This document shows, in pieces, positions 1-6,966 of a DNA stretch of 15,711 nucleotides. Both the position numbers and the translations under genes were made by a program. Position 1 is the stretch's first letter, and each line of letters opens with the position of its first letter. The notes beneath the pieces are model-generated. The model saw only the letters and a program-made list of their open reading frames with translations. It made no database searches and had not been told where the DNA came from. Source of the DNA: Spirochaetaceae bacterium (GTDB lineage: Bacteria > Spirochaetota > Spirochaetia > DSM-27196 > SKKC01); contig PWGF01000218.1 in NCBI GenBank assembly GCA_003554375.1, positions 1 through 15,711 on the forward strand. Reading direction: 5' to 3'.

Positions 1-909
1 GCGTCGCGATCCCTTTCTGGCGTTGTCACACAGGTTGTACAGCACCCGAGTCATCCGCTCTTCGTCGATGATAACCGGCATCTCCACGCGATTTTCGACC
101 TGAAGCTCTATGCCTCGCGAAGCGGTTCTTTCAGATAGAAGCTCTTGCACACGTTCAAGGAGGCGATCGACCTGACAGATTGTAGTATCCAGCCGGATCT
201 CGCCCTTGCTATAATCCAGAAGCTCGCCTGCCAACGCGTTCATCCGATCCGCCTCGCGGATGATGCGGCGTCCGTACTCAGCGACCCGGTCAGGATTGTC
301 CGACCGTTGAACAATCATCTCCCCGTAGCTCTTCAGTATGGAAATGGGGTTCCGAATGTCATGCAGTATCATCGAGCTGAAACGGCCAAGCGTAGACAGC
401 CGCTCGCGCCGCAGCAGCTCTTGCTGCGCCTCACGCAACTCCTCGTTACGACGCTCGAGCTCTTCGTTTTGCGCCCGCAGGTCTTCGACGAAACTCTCGT
501 TGCTCTTTCGCACCATGGAGCTCAGACTTCGCATTACGGAAATGGCGGCGACACTGTTGCGCCTGACGAACTGCGAGAACTCCTTCTTGTAGAGATACAG
601 TGTCCGTGTCCTCCCCTTCGCGATCACCGTGGCGCTTCGCGGCATGTCGTCCACCAGCGCCATCTCGCCGAAAAGATGGCCGGCCCCGTGGACCGCCAAC
701 CGATCTGCATCGGCGCTTCCCCAGTCCTTCCACACTTCCACCTGGCCGTCAGTCACCACGTAGAAGTTCTCCGGCTGATCCCCCTCCCGGAAAATCACCT
801 CACCGTCCGGAAACTCAGCTTCCTTGCACAGCGAGGCGAGCTCTTCGATATCGTCGTCGGCCAAGTCCCGAAAGAAGTATACCTTCCTCAGAAACGCAAA
901 GTGATCCAT
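1..909 (-). CDS. cyclic-nucleotide-binding sensor histidine kinase, partial (3' end outside window)
   Basis: Read on the minus strand from ATG at 909; the frame stays open for exactly 303 codons to the window edge, so the C-terminal ATPase part is missing. Residues about 5-120 form a cNMP-binding domain with an intact phosphate-binding cassette (FGEMALVDDMPRSATV at 80-95, including the conserved Arg). Residues about 135-170 look like a coiled-coil linker rich in Glu, Arg and Gln. A HisKA dimerisation domain follows, with the H-box ILHDIRNPIS and probable phospho-acceptor His183. The last residues, NLCDNARKG near 292-300, are the N-box of the HATPase domain. No membrane segment is visible, so this is probably a cytosolic kinase controlled by a cyclic nucleotide. 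A strong Shine-Dalgarno (GGAAGGAG) precedes the ATG. Its partner response regulator is not in the window. Domain assignment is firm; ligand and output are unknown. Confidence 0.9.
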   Translation of the reverse strand, partial: MDHFAFLRKVYFFRDLADDDIEELASLCKEAEFPDGEVIFREGDQPENFYVVTDGQVEVWKDWGSADADRLAVHGAGHLFGEMALVDDMPRSATVIAKGRTRTLYLYKKEFSQFVRRNSVAAISVMRSLSSMVRKSNESFVEDLRAQNEELERRNEELREAQQELLRRERLSTLGRFSSMILHDIRNPISILKSYGEMIVQRSDNPDRVAEYGRRIIREADRMNALAGELLDYSKGEIRLDTTICQVDRLLERVQELLSERTASRGIELQVENRVEMPVIIDEERMTRVLYNLCDNARKGSRR

Positions 910-1214
910 GCACTCTCCTTCCTCTCCGATTCTCACACGGCTGTCAGCGTCGTTGGTCGCGCGCTCGTTCACTGTGTCGGCGGTCCAGGCATTGGGGAAA
1001 TACAAGTACGGTACGCCATCACGGAGCAACGACCTCCATGATGCAGATTTCGCGGGGCAGGGGCAATCACGGTGGGTAGGGGCATGGCGGCTCCGGGCGG
1101 TCGCCTACGCCGATGCCGCATGAACCGGCCCCAGGGCCGGTTCCGGCACCGCCGCACAGCGAAGCCCGGAGCCGATAGAGGGGTCCGTCGATTGGAGGAG
1201 ACCCGGAGAGCTCC
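910..1214. other. intergenic region between flaA and the histidine kinase gene
   Basis: This 305-bp gap lies between two minus-strand genes. It holds a GC-rich inverted repeat at 1122-1143 (arms GAACCGGCCC and GGGCCGGTTC). The repeat could be a 3' structure of the flaA transcript but has no following T tract. No convincing promoter or small gene was found. Confidence 0.4.
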
Positions 1215-1928
1215 TCACCATCCGTCGACCATGTCGTCCGGATCTCGGAGCTCTTCGCCGAAGAGGTCCGTGACGGCACGCATATCGTCAAAGTAGACGT
1301 AGTAGTTGCCGTACGTCTGCATGAGGTCCGGTTCCAAAATGAAGCCGCGGAACCGAAGCCCCTCTCGATCAGTGATATTGGGATCGCGCTGCCGAACGGT
1401 CGGCGGAATCGCCGCCGTAAGCCGGCGCCACCCGGTGAAGTTCAACTCACCGAAGGTAACGGTGTACCGGTGCCCGAACTGATCCTCGATGATCCCCCGC
1501 AACCGGTGCGGTTGATTTCGGCCGACCACCCAAACCGACATCGTCTTCACGATGCCCGGAATCGAGATAGGCCGATCAGCCTCGATTACGATCTGCGTAT
1601 TGCCTCTTCGGAAGAAGTCGGCTCGAATGCCCAGCACATACCGGTCGCCCTCTTCCGGTACGAAACCGACCTGTTCCTCCATGTCCAGAGGCTCCCGATC
1701 AGCGGGCGCTCCTTCGAACCGGCGCCACTCAACCAACCCGGAGTCCCGCGGCATAGAGACTCTCCAGAACCCCGGATCTTCGAATTGCGTCACCGATATC
1801 TCCACCAGCCGCTGCTGCGAAGCATCAATACCTAACTGCCCGGGATCGATTTCCAAGCCAACTTCCTGCGCAAACACCGCCGGGGCGAGCGCAACCATTA
1901 TCGTCACAACAAACGCCAGACGTTTCAT
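1215..1928 (-). CDS. flaA: flagellar filament outer layer (sheath) protein FlaA, second copy
   Basis: A 237-residue protein read from ATG 1928, chosen because a strong ribosome site (GAGGAGGAG) precedes it and a Sec signal peptide follows (MKRLAFVVTIMVALAPAVFAQE, cleavage near AFA-Q). The frame is open further upstream, but that part overlaps the preceding flaA. The mature part shows FlaA-family blocks: a central region ending FTGWRRLTAAIPPTV and the C-terminal NYYVYFDDMRAVTDLF, which parallel YNGWRNHRVRIPPAI and NFFVYFDEIRVFTNL in the neighbouring gene. FlaA proteins are exported to the periplasm and coat the FlaB core of spirochaetal periplasmic flagella. The gene starts 13 nt after the upstream flaA stop, so the two are cotranscribed. 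The two proteins are diverged paralogues, so they probably have distinct positions or roles in the sheath. Confidence 0.9.
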   Translation of the reverse strand: MKRLAFVVTIMVALAPAVFAQEVGLEIDPGQLGIDASQQRLVEISVTQFEDPGFWRVSMPRDSGLVEWRRFEGAPADREPLDMEEQVGFVPEEGDRYVLGIRADFFRRGNTQIVIEADRPISIPGIVKTMSVWVVGRNQPHRLRGIIEDQFGHRYTVTFGELNFTGWRRLTAAIPPTVRQRDPNITDREGLRFRGFILEPDLMQTYGNYYVYFDDMRAVTDLFGEELRDPDDMVDGW

Positions 1929-1941
1929 CGCTCGCTCCTCC

Positions 1942-2697
1942 TCATTGTCCTTGCGTCGGCGGGGGATCCTGCCGGTCCCACAGCTCTTCGTAGTATTGAG
2001 GATCACCCAACTGCTCACCGTCGAACCACGGTTCGTAAAGATTGGTGAAGACCCGAATCTCGTCGAAATAGACGAAGAAATTGCTGACATCCGCAAGCGG
2101 CCGGGTCCACACGACCAGCTTCACCAATTCGAGCTCCCGCACCCGCGGAAGCGTAGGCGAAGTCTGCGGGATTGCGGGCGGGATCCGCACGCGATGGTTT
2201 CTCCACCCGTTGTAGTCCAGATCGCCAACGTGCAGCCGATGGATGATCCCCCGATGATCCCGAAGATGCAGGTCTACGTAGAAATCGTGATTTGAGCCCC
2301 AAATCCAGAGATCGATTTCCTCAGCTCGCCCCGGCAGTGTAACGCCGCGCGGCTGGATCTCCCCGTTAGCAGTCTCTTCCACCGGGAAGACCTCGATGTA
2401 GTTGTAACCTGGACGGAGAAAGCCTGCGTTGATCCCGAACGAGCTTCGTTCCTCCTCCGGCGTCCTCCGATACAACGCATCCGGTCCTTCGGGGAAATAG
2501 TTATAGCGGAATCGGCCCTCGTCGATGAACCTGCTGGCGCGGGCGCTCCAGGGGCTGGCTTCCGGATCCGCGAAATTCTCGATCGTTACCGTACGGTAAT
2601 CGGTCGGCTGATCTTCTTGTTGCGCCAACAGCAGCGGCGGCGCTGAAAACAAGAACACCACGATTACCGTTACCGCGAGTTGCCGGTGGCGTCTCAT
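1942..2697 (-). CDS. flaA: flagellar filament outer layer (sheath) protein FlaA, first copy
   Basis: A 251-residue protein from ATG 2697 with Shine-Dalgarno AAGGAGGA 8 nt upstream. The N-terminus is a Sec signal peptide (basic MRRHRQ, hydrophobic VTVIVVFLFSAPPLLL, cleavage near LLLAQ-Q). The mature protein begins with the FlaA-type block TIENFADPEASPWSARAS, followed by IDLWIWGSNHDFYVDLHLRD and the C-terminal FFVYFDEIRVFTNLYEPWFDGEQ. This is the lead gene of a two-gene flaA operon under the promoter at 2746-2774. FlaA is the Sec-exported sheath protein of periplasmic flagella. Which of the two copies corresponds to FlaA1 or FlaA2 of other spirochaetes cannot be decided from the sequence alone. 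Confidence 0.92.
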   Translation of the reverse strand: MRRHRQLAVTVIVVFLFSAPPLLLAQQEDQPTDYRTVTIENFADPEASPWSARASRFIDEGRFRYNYFPEGPDALYRRTPEEERSSFGINAGFLRPGYNYIEVFPVEETANGEIQPRGVTLPGRAEEIDLWIWGSNHDFYVDLHLRDHRGIIHRLHVGDLDYNGWRNHRVRIPPAIPQTSPTLPRVRELELVKLVVWTRPLADVSNFFVYFDEIRVFTNLYEPWFDGEQLGDPQYYEELWDRQDPPPTQGQ

Positions 2698-2745
2698 GCG
2701 TGTCTCCTCCTTGGCTTAGCACACAGTCCCTCCATGGTACTGCGA

Positions 2746-2774
2746 AGTATATGTTTCGGGGATATGGCTGTCAA
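2746..2774 (-). promoter_or_regulatory. sigma70-type promoter of the flaA operon
   Basis: Read on the minus strand, a perfect -35 TTGACA (2774-2769) is followed after exactly 17 nt by TATACT (2751-2746). Transcription should start near 2739, giving a leader of about 40 nt to the first flaA ATG. This agrees with the general finding that spirochaetal flaA genes are read by the housekeeping sigma factor rather than sigma28. Confidence 0.75.
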
Positions 2775-2898
2775 ATCTTGCCGCCCGTTACCGCAGCTAA
2801 AACGGTTGGCTACGACGTTATAACGGCCGACCATGGCTATGAGCGAGCTCTCGATTGCACAACCACCTTCCCCTGCCCCTGTATACCATTATATTCGG

Positions 2899-3816
2899 TT
2901 ATTCGCGCTTCACAAGCCTTCCAGGGCCAAAGAGCTCCGGGCCCGGCCGGCCATTGCTGAAAAACCTCATGAACAACTCCTTGAAATCCGGCTCAACCGT
3001 CGCTACGACCGGCCCATCCGGCCGTCCAACCCACTCCGCGACCACCGGTACCTCCGAATCCCACAAGACTTCGATAGCCTGCCATGTACCATGACCCAGA
3101 AAGATGCCATACGCACCGGCGTGCTCCGCCTCCGGGCCGTCATCCAAGTCGCCTCGCAACTCTTCACGCGAGGGCATCTGCGAATACACTGTGTCTTCCA
3201 ACCGGCCTCCGGCGTCCGCAACGCCGGCGCGAAACGCATCGAGCTCCTTGTAGCGTATCGTGGATTCGGCGCCGGTCGCGTCCGGGTACGCGAACAGCCG
3301 AACTACCCCGTCCCCGGCGCGTTCGGCGGCGAGCACGCCTGCCGCCCGGAACTCGTCTGTTCGATCGAACCGCAGGATTCTGGTGCTCGAAGGAAGGTCG
3401 GCAGCTGCCGCGGCGCCCACTTCTCCCACTACTAAGATCCCGAGCTCGACGCCGAGCTCCTCAGGCGGAAGCGTGTCATCCCGAAGAAGATCCGCATACA
3501 GAGGGCCGACAATAATCCGTTCTCGTCCAGCTTCCGCCTCCTGCTGAATGCGGTCGGCGAGCTCGGCGGGCGGTACGATTCGAGCCTCATATTCTCGGCT
3601 GAACCTCAGGCCTCTGTCGAAAAACGGATCATCATCGTAAAGCTCGCCAAGCGCCGCTGTGAGATCGTCGACGAGTACCAGGTTGGGAGGACCACACCCC
3701 GACAGAAAAACGGAGAGCACGACGGCAATAGTTGCCGGCAGGACGCTCACCGTAAGGCGGAAGCAAGGCCGGCGTGCTCGCGACCACCCGAGGCGTGGCC
3801 TCGGGCCCCACCGCAT
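2899..3816 (-). CDS. putative lipoprotein of unknown function, periplasmic-binding-protein-like
   Basis: A 305-residue protein from ATG 3816, preceded by GGGAG at 7 nt. I preferred this start because an earlier in-frame start would overlap the upstream gene. The long basic n-region is followed by a hydrophobic stretch and a lipobox (FLSGC, Cys41), so it should be a lipid-anchored envelope protein. The mature part alternates hydrophobic strands and helices in a Rossmann-like way (ERIIVGPLYADLL, LGVELGILVVGEVG, RILRFDRTDEFRAAGVLAAERAG, VVAEWVGRPDGPVVATVEPDFKELF), reminiscent of periplasmic binding proteins of the BMP or LacI-like fold. No family-specific motif is visible and no permease genes are adjacent. 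It lies 22 nt downstream of the membrane-protein gene, so the two are probably one transcript. The exact function is not recognised. Confidence 0.75.
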   Translation of the reverse strand: MRWGPRPRLGWSRARRPCFRLTVSVLPATIAVVLSVFLSGCGPPNLVLVDDLTAALGELYDDDPFFDRGLRFSREYEARIVPPAELADRIQQEAEAGRERIIVGPLYADLLRDDTLPPEELGVELGILVVGEVGAAAAADLPSSTRILRFDRTDEFRAAGVLAAERAGDGVVRLFAYPDATGAESTIRYKELDAFRAGVADAGGRLEDTVYSQMPSREELRGDLDDGPEAEHAGAYGIFLGHGTWQAIEVLWDSEVPVVAEWVGRPDGPVVATVEPDFKELFMRFFSNGRPGPELFGPGRLVKRE

Positions 3817-3838
3817 TAACAGCTCCCGAAGCTTGCGG

Positions 3839-4489
3839 CTATGCGATTGACGGAAAGTACCTGCGCTGCACGACATAGACGAGGCCGCCGGCGACGACTG
3901 TGGCGCCGACTGTAGCCAGGATAGCATATCCCGGATAGTTCAGGAAGAATAGCATAGGCACCGGACCGAAAAGACACGGCACCGCGAGCGCTGCCGGCAC
4001 GTAGAGCGCTCGGAGTTTCCCCCGCTGGACTTTGAACGCCGTGAGAAGTGCTCCGCCCAGTGTAACTACACCAATTCTGCCGACGGGCAGGAGGAACAGC
4101 TGATACGCGTCCGGATGACGAAAGGCGACAACCGCATCCGCCACACCCAAAACCGTAAACGTTCCGCAGAAGAAAGCTGTGAGCCCGAGAAATAGCTCTA
4201 CTCCGCGCTCGGAGAAGAGGTGCCGGGCCGTCACTCCCACCCCCAGCAACGCAAGAAGCCCTGGTCCCAGGAAATGGCCCGCAGTGAAAAATGCAAAAAG
4301 CCCGCCCGGAGTGTACGGGGGTTCAGCCGGCACAAGAAGATAATTGAGCAATAGGGCAACCGGGACTCCCCAAAGCAGCCCTCGATACCATGACCCTAGC
4401 ACGATGGTGCCGGAAACGTTCCGCCCGGCCATTACGGACACGAGCGCCATGTGGAAAAGAGGAATACCGACGACAAGAAACAGGACCAT
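3839..4489 (-). CDS. polytopic membrane protein of unknown function
   Basis: A 216-residue very hydrophobic protein with about six or seven membrane segments (roughly residues 1-21, 35-53, 62-86, 97-119, 127-150, 159-180 and 184-207). Short charged loops such as RHLFSER and KVQRGKLR lie between them. No transporter or enzyme signature is recognised. The start at ATG 4489 has no clear Shine-Dalgarno; Met14 (ATG 4450) is an alternative but also lacks one. It is the first gene of a probable two-gene unit with the downstream lipoprotein and is divergent from metX, from which it is separated by a MITE insertion. An envelope-related function shared with the lipoprotein is possible but is only inferred from adjacency. 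Confidence 0.7.
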   Translation of the reverse strand: MVLFLVVGIPLFHMALVSVMAGRNVSGTIVLGSWYRGLLWGVPVALLLNYLLVPAEPPYTPGGLFAFFTAGHFLGPGLLALLGVGVTARHLFSERGVELFLGLTAFFCGTFTVLGVADAVVAFRHPDAYQLFLLPVGRIGVVTLGGALLTAFKVQRGKLRALYVPAALAVPCLFGPVPMLFFLNYPGYAILATVGATVVAGGLVYVVQRRYFPSIA

Positions 4490-4503
4490 AATCGGCTAAG
4501 AAC

Positions 4504-4520
4504 GTTACCACACCGGTAAC
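4504..4520. promoter_or_regulatory. short inverted repeat upstream of the membrane-protein gene
   Basis: Perfect 6-bp arms GTTACC and GGTAAC separated by 5 nt lie just upstream of the minus-strand gene starting at 4489. It could be an operator or a leader hairpin. There is no direct evidence for a bound regulator. Confidence 0.25.
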
Positions 4521-4550
4521 CGGAGAACAAGCCCTGCCGGCGCCGGCTTC

Positions 4551-4560
4551 GCTGACCTCT
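4551..4560. repeat. left target-site duplication of the MITE
   Basis: GCTGACCTCT directly abuts the left terminal inverted repeat and is repeated exactly at 4732-4741, directly abutting the right one. Confidence 0.8.
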
Positions 4561-4731
4561 CAGGGCAAACGCAGTTGGACCAGCACGGTTCGACTACGGC
4601 GGCGAGAAGCCGATGAAACGAGTATTCCCGCCCCTCTCAGTCTCAGTACCACCCACGGGCCACCGGCAAGCGCCAGGCCCGGGCACTCGCCGCCGCCCTC
4701 CCGGTGGCAGCGTTCAACTGCGTTTGCCTTG
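4561..4731. mobile_element. MITE: 171-bp non-autonomous insertion with terminal inverted repeats
   Basis: The left end is CAGGGCAAACGCAGTTG (4561-4577). The right end, read on the other strand, is CAAGGCAAACGCAGTTG (4731-4715), giving 17-bp terminal repeats with 16 matches. The element is flanked at both ends by the same 10-bp sequence with no gap, the usual sign of transposase-made insertion. A second perfect inverted pair (CGGCGGCGAG at 4597-4606 and its complement at 4686-4695) lies exactly the same distance, 36 bp, from each end. The interior has no plausible gene, so it must be moved by a transposase elsewhere. A 10-bp duplication and CAGGG-type ends would suit families such as ISAs1 or some IS4 relatives, but the family is a guess. 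It sits between the divergent membrane-protein gene and metX. Confidence 0.82.
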
Positions 4732-4741
4732 GCTGACCTCT
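4732..4741. repeat. right target-site duplication of the MITE
   Basis: GCTGACCTCT identical to 4551-4560, starting immediately after the right terminal repeat and ending 9 bp before the -35 box of the metX promoter. Confidence 0.8.
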
Positions 4742-4750
4742 TACCACGGC

Positions 4751-4780
4751 TTGACACCAGTAAGCCCCGGCGCCTAGATT
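4751..4780 (+). promoter_or_regulatory. sigma70-type promoter of metX
   Basis: TTGACA at 4751-4756 and TAGATT at 4775-4780 with an 18-nt spacer. The predicted start point, about 4786-4788, leaves only a few bases before the ATG at 4792, so the metX message may be nearly leaderless. Confidence 0.5.
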
Positions 4781-4791
4781 ACCGCTACCAT

Positions 4792-5988
4792 ATGGCGCCA
4801 GACAGGACACGGCAGGACAAGCCACCGGCCACCTCGCCGCTGGGCATCGTAGAACCCCAGAGCTTCAGCTTCGGTGCGCCCGGCTCCGGGCTTGTACTCG
4901 ACAGCGGTAAGGAGTTCGGCCCCGTGACGGTGCGCTACGAGACCTACGGCACTCTAGATGCGGAGCGCTCCAACGCTATCCTTCTCCTCCACGCGTTCTC
5001 GGGTGACGCTCATGCAGCCGGACTCCATTCTTCAACCGATACTCATCCCGGCTGGTGGGAGCCGATGGTCGGCCCCGGCCGTGCCTTCGATACCAACAAA
5101 TACTTCGTTATCTGTTCCAACACACTCGGAGGCTGTCACGGAACCACCGGCCCCTCCTCGATCGACCCGAATACCGGAAAACCGTACGGGATGAGCTTCC
5201 CGGTTGTCACGATCCACGACATGGTCAAAGTGCAGGTGAAGCTCCTGGACCATCTGGGAATCGACAGACTCCTGGCAGTTGCCGGGGGCTCGATGGGCGG
5301 AATGCAGGCGCTGGAATGGGCTACCACGTACTCCCATCGGGTACGCTCCGCCGTAGTCCTTGCTTCCAGCGCGCGGATGTCCGCGCAGGGCATTGCATTC
5401 AACGCGGTCGGGCGGAACGCCATAACCGGTGACCCGCGATGGAACAACGGCGACTATTACGAAGGAGAACCCCCCGCTCGAGGTCTGGCGATCGCTCGAA
5501 TGGTTGGGCATATCACGTATCTGTCGGACGAATCGATGGGGATGAAGTTCGGCCGCAGGCTGCAAGAGCGAGACTCGTTCGAGTTCGATATGGAAGATCA
5601 GTTTGCAGTCGAAAGCTATCTGGAGTACAAAGGCGGAACGTTCGTCGACCGGTTCGATGCAAACAGTTATATCTACATAAGCAGAGCAATCGACTACTTC
5701 GATCTGGCGGACAAGTACGGGAGTCTGGACGCCGCCTTCGCCGAAACAACGACCAAGTTCCTAATCGTCTCCTTCACGAGTGACTGGCTCTATCCGCCAT
5801 ACCACTCAAAAGAGATCGTTTACTCGCTTATGAAAAACGGAAAGGATGTCAGCTATACTGAGATATCGAGCCCGTACGGTCACGATGCCTTCCTTCTCGA
5901 ATCTCATCGACAGGAAGGGATCGTGGATGCGTTTTTGGAGACCGCATTTCAGCAGGCTCGAGAAGGTCAAAACGGAGCCCGGCGTTGA
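4792..5988 (+). CDS. metX: homoserine O-acetyltransferase MetX
   Basis: A 398-residue alpha/beta hydrolase-fold acyltransferase that activates L-homoserine with an acyl-CoA as the committed step of methionine synthesis. The family block NTLGGCHGTTGPSSIDP is clear. The nucleophile elbow GGSMGGMQALEW holds the catalytic Ser167. Asp331 in TSDWLYPP and His364 in SPYGHDAFLLE complete the triad. Length and ends match the family. I chose ATG 4792 because upstream in-frame starts lie in or beside the MITE and upstream of the likely promoter. It has no Shine-Dalgarno, consistent with a near-leaderless message. metW follows, as in many bacteria where the pair works together. Whether the acyl donor is acetyl-CoA or succinyl-CoA cannot be told by eye. 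Confidence 0.93.
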   Translation: MAPDRTRQDKPPATSPLGIVEPQSFSFGAPGSGLVLDSGKEFGPVTVRYETYGTLDAERSNAILLLHAFSGDAHAAGLHSSTDTHPGWWEPMVGPGRAFDTNKYFVICSNTLGGCHGTTGPSSIDPNTGKPYGMSFPVVTIHDMVKVQVKLLDHLGIDRLLAVAGGSMGGMQALEWATTYSHRVRSAVVLASSARMSAQGIAFNAVGRNAITGDPRWNNGDYYEGEPPARGLAIARMVGHITYLSDESMGMKFGRRLQERDSFEFDMEDQFAVESYLEYKGGTFVDRFDANSYIYISRAIDYFDLADKYGSLDAAFAETTTKFLIVSFTSDWLYPPYHSKEIVYSLMKNGKDVSYTEISSPYGHDAFLLESHRQEGIVDAFLETAFQQAREGQNGARR

Positions 5989-6105
5989 GCGCGGCGGCGC
6001 GCTTGGGCGGCGAGCCCCGGCGTCAGCCTCTGCCGCTTCTGCCGCTAAGGAATGTACCTCGTGCCGGGCGCCGGGCGCCAAGCCGAATGGAGGCGACTCT
6101 GAAGG

Positions 6106-6915
6106 ATGGCACTTATGACACCAGGACAACGGGGCGGTGGAGCTAACCATGGCGGCGCGGCTAGCCCAGGCGCAGAGTCGCCCGCAGGTGGTGCGTTCAC
6201 CGGGAAGCCGGATTCTACGCCTCACAGTACGTCCACCGCAGCCGGCAAGCCGGACCTGGCTAGCCCCGACGGGTGTTCGGACATTCGCGGGGCCGGCTCG
6301 CAAATGCAGCCCGATCCGGTCCGCCGCTTCAGTTACGACGAAATTGTCGGCGTAGTCCCCAGAGGTAGCACCGTATTGGACCTCGGCTGCGGCGACGGTG
6401 AGCTTCTGGCGCGGCTACGGGACGAGCGCGGAGCACACGGCCGCGGAGTGGATATCGAAGAGGACATGATACGGTGCTGCATCGCACGCGGAATCTCGGT
6501 GTTCCAGGGAGACCTGGACGAAGGACTGAAGGACTATCCGTCACAGAGCTATGACTTCGTGATCCTCAATAAGACGCTCCAGGTTGTACACAAGCCGGTG
6601 CTTCTGTTGCAGGAGATGCTGCGCGTGGGACGCAGGGTAATTGTGAGTTTTCCGAACTTCGCATTCATACTCAATCGCATCCAACTGGCGTTAATGGGGA
6701 GGATGCCGGTGACCCGCACCCTCCCCTACGAGTGGTACAACACTCCCAACATCCATCTCTGTACGCGGAAGGATTTCCTACGCCTGGGCCGGCGCCTCGG
6801 CTTCACGCCTCGCGAGGAGATATGTCTCACCCGGGGGGTTCGTATCCCCCCGATTGCGGCTAACCTTCTGGCGGAGGAGATTTGTTACGTTCTGGACGGC
6901 AGTGGACAGGCGTAA
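6106..6915 (+). CDS. metW: methionine biosynthesis protein MetW (methyltransferase-like)
   Basis: The conserved part starts near residue 67 and includes the class I methyltransferase motif STVLDLGCGDGELLARL (about 88-104), the acidic loop GVDIEEDMI, and the MetW-type NKTLQVVHKP, EMLRVGRRVIVSFPNF and PYEWYNTPNIHLCTRKDF. MetW is typically encoded after metX and supports its activity; its precise reaction is not settled. Typical MetW proteins are about 200 residues, which matches a start at ATG 6304. The frame stays open 66 codons further upstream to ATG 6106, and ribosome-site-like GGAGG (6089-6093) and GAAGG (6101-6105) lie before the 6106 and 6115 starts, while 6304 has none. The extra N-terminus would be a low-complexity Gly/Ala/Ser/Pro segment. 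Function is firm; the start is uncertain among 6106, 6115 and 6304. Confidence 0.88.
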   Translation: MALMTPGQRGGGANHGGAASPGAESPAGGAFTGKPDSTPHSTSTAAGKPDLASPDGCSDIRGAGSQMQPDPVRRFSYDEIVGVVPRGSTVLDLGCGDGELLARLRDERGAHGRGVDIEEDMIRCCIARGISVFQGDLDEGLKDYPSQSYDFVILNKTLQVVHKPVLLLQEMLRVGRRVIVSFPNFAFILNRIQLALMGRMPVTRTLPYEWYNTPNIHLCTRKDFLRLGRRLGFTPREEICLTRGVRIPPIAANLLAEEICYVLDGSGQA

Positions 6916-6931
6916 TCGCTTTTGGTATAGT
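6903..6931 (+). promoter_or_regulatory. sigma70-type promoter of infC inside the end of metW
   Basis: TGGACA (6903-6908) and TATAGT (6926-6931) with a 17-nt spacer; the -10 is preceded by TG in extended -10 position. Transcription should start near 6938, about 29 nt before the infC start. The -35 overlaps the last codons of metW, so infC can be expressed apart from metXW. Confidence 0.65.
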
Positions 6932-6966
6932 CACCTTACGGCTTTGGACTCCGAAAAGGGGGTAGA

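Noticed and set aside
145..1041. Plus-strand frame of 298 codons near the left edge
   Set aside because: It is the antisense of the histidine kinase, whose minus-strand frame has clear cNMP and HisKA motifs and a strong ribosome site.
1122..1143. GC-rich 10-bp inverted repeat as a flaA terminator
   Set aside because: No T tract on the minus strand and only a 2-nt loop if fully paired; listed only within the intergenic entry.
1171..1178. GCCGATAG as a sigma28 -10 element
   Set aside because: No TAAA-type -35 at the right distance, and it faces away from any plus-strand gene.
4490..4790. SAM riboswitch or S-box upstream of metX
   Set aside because: The region is explained by the MITE and a promoter close to the ATG; no S-box-like conserved core was seen.
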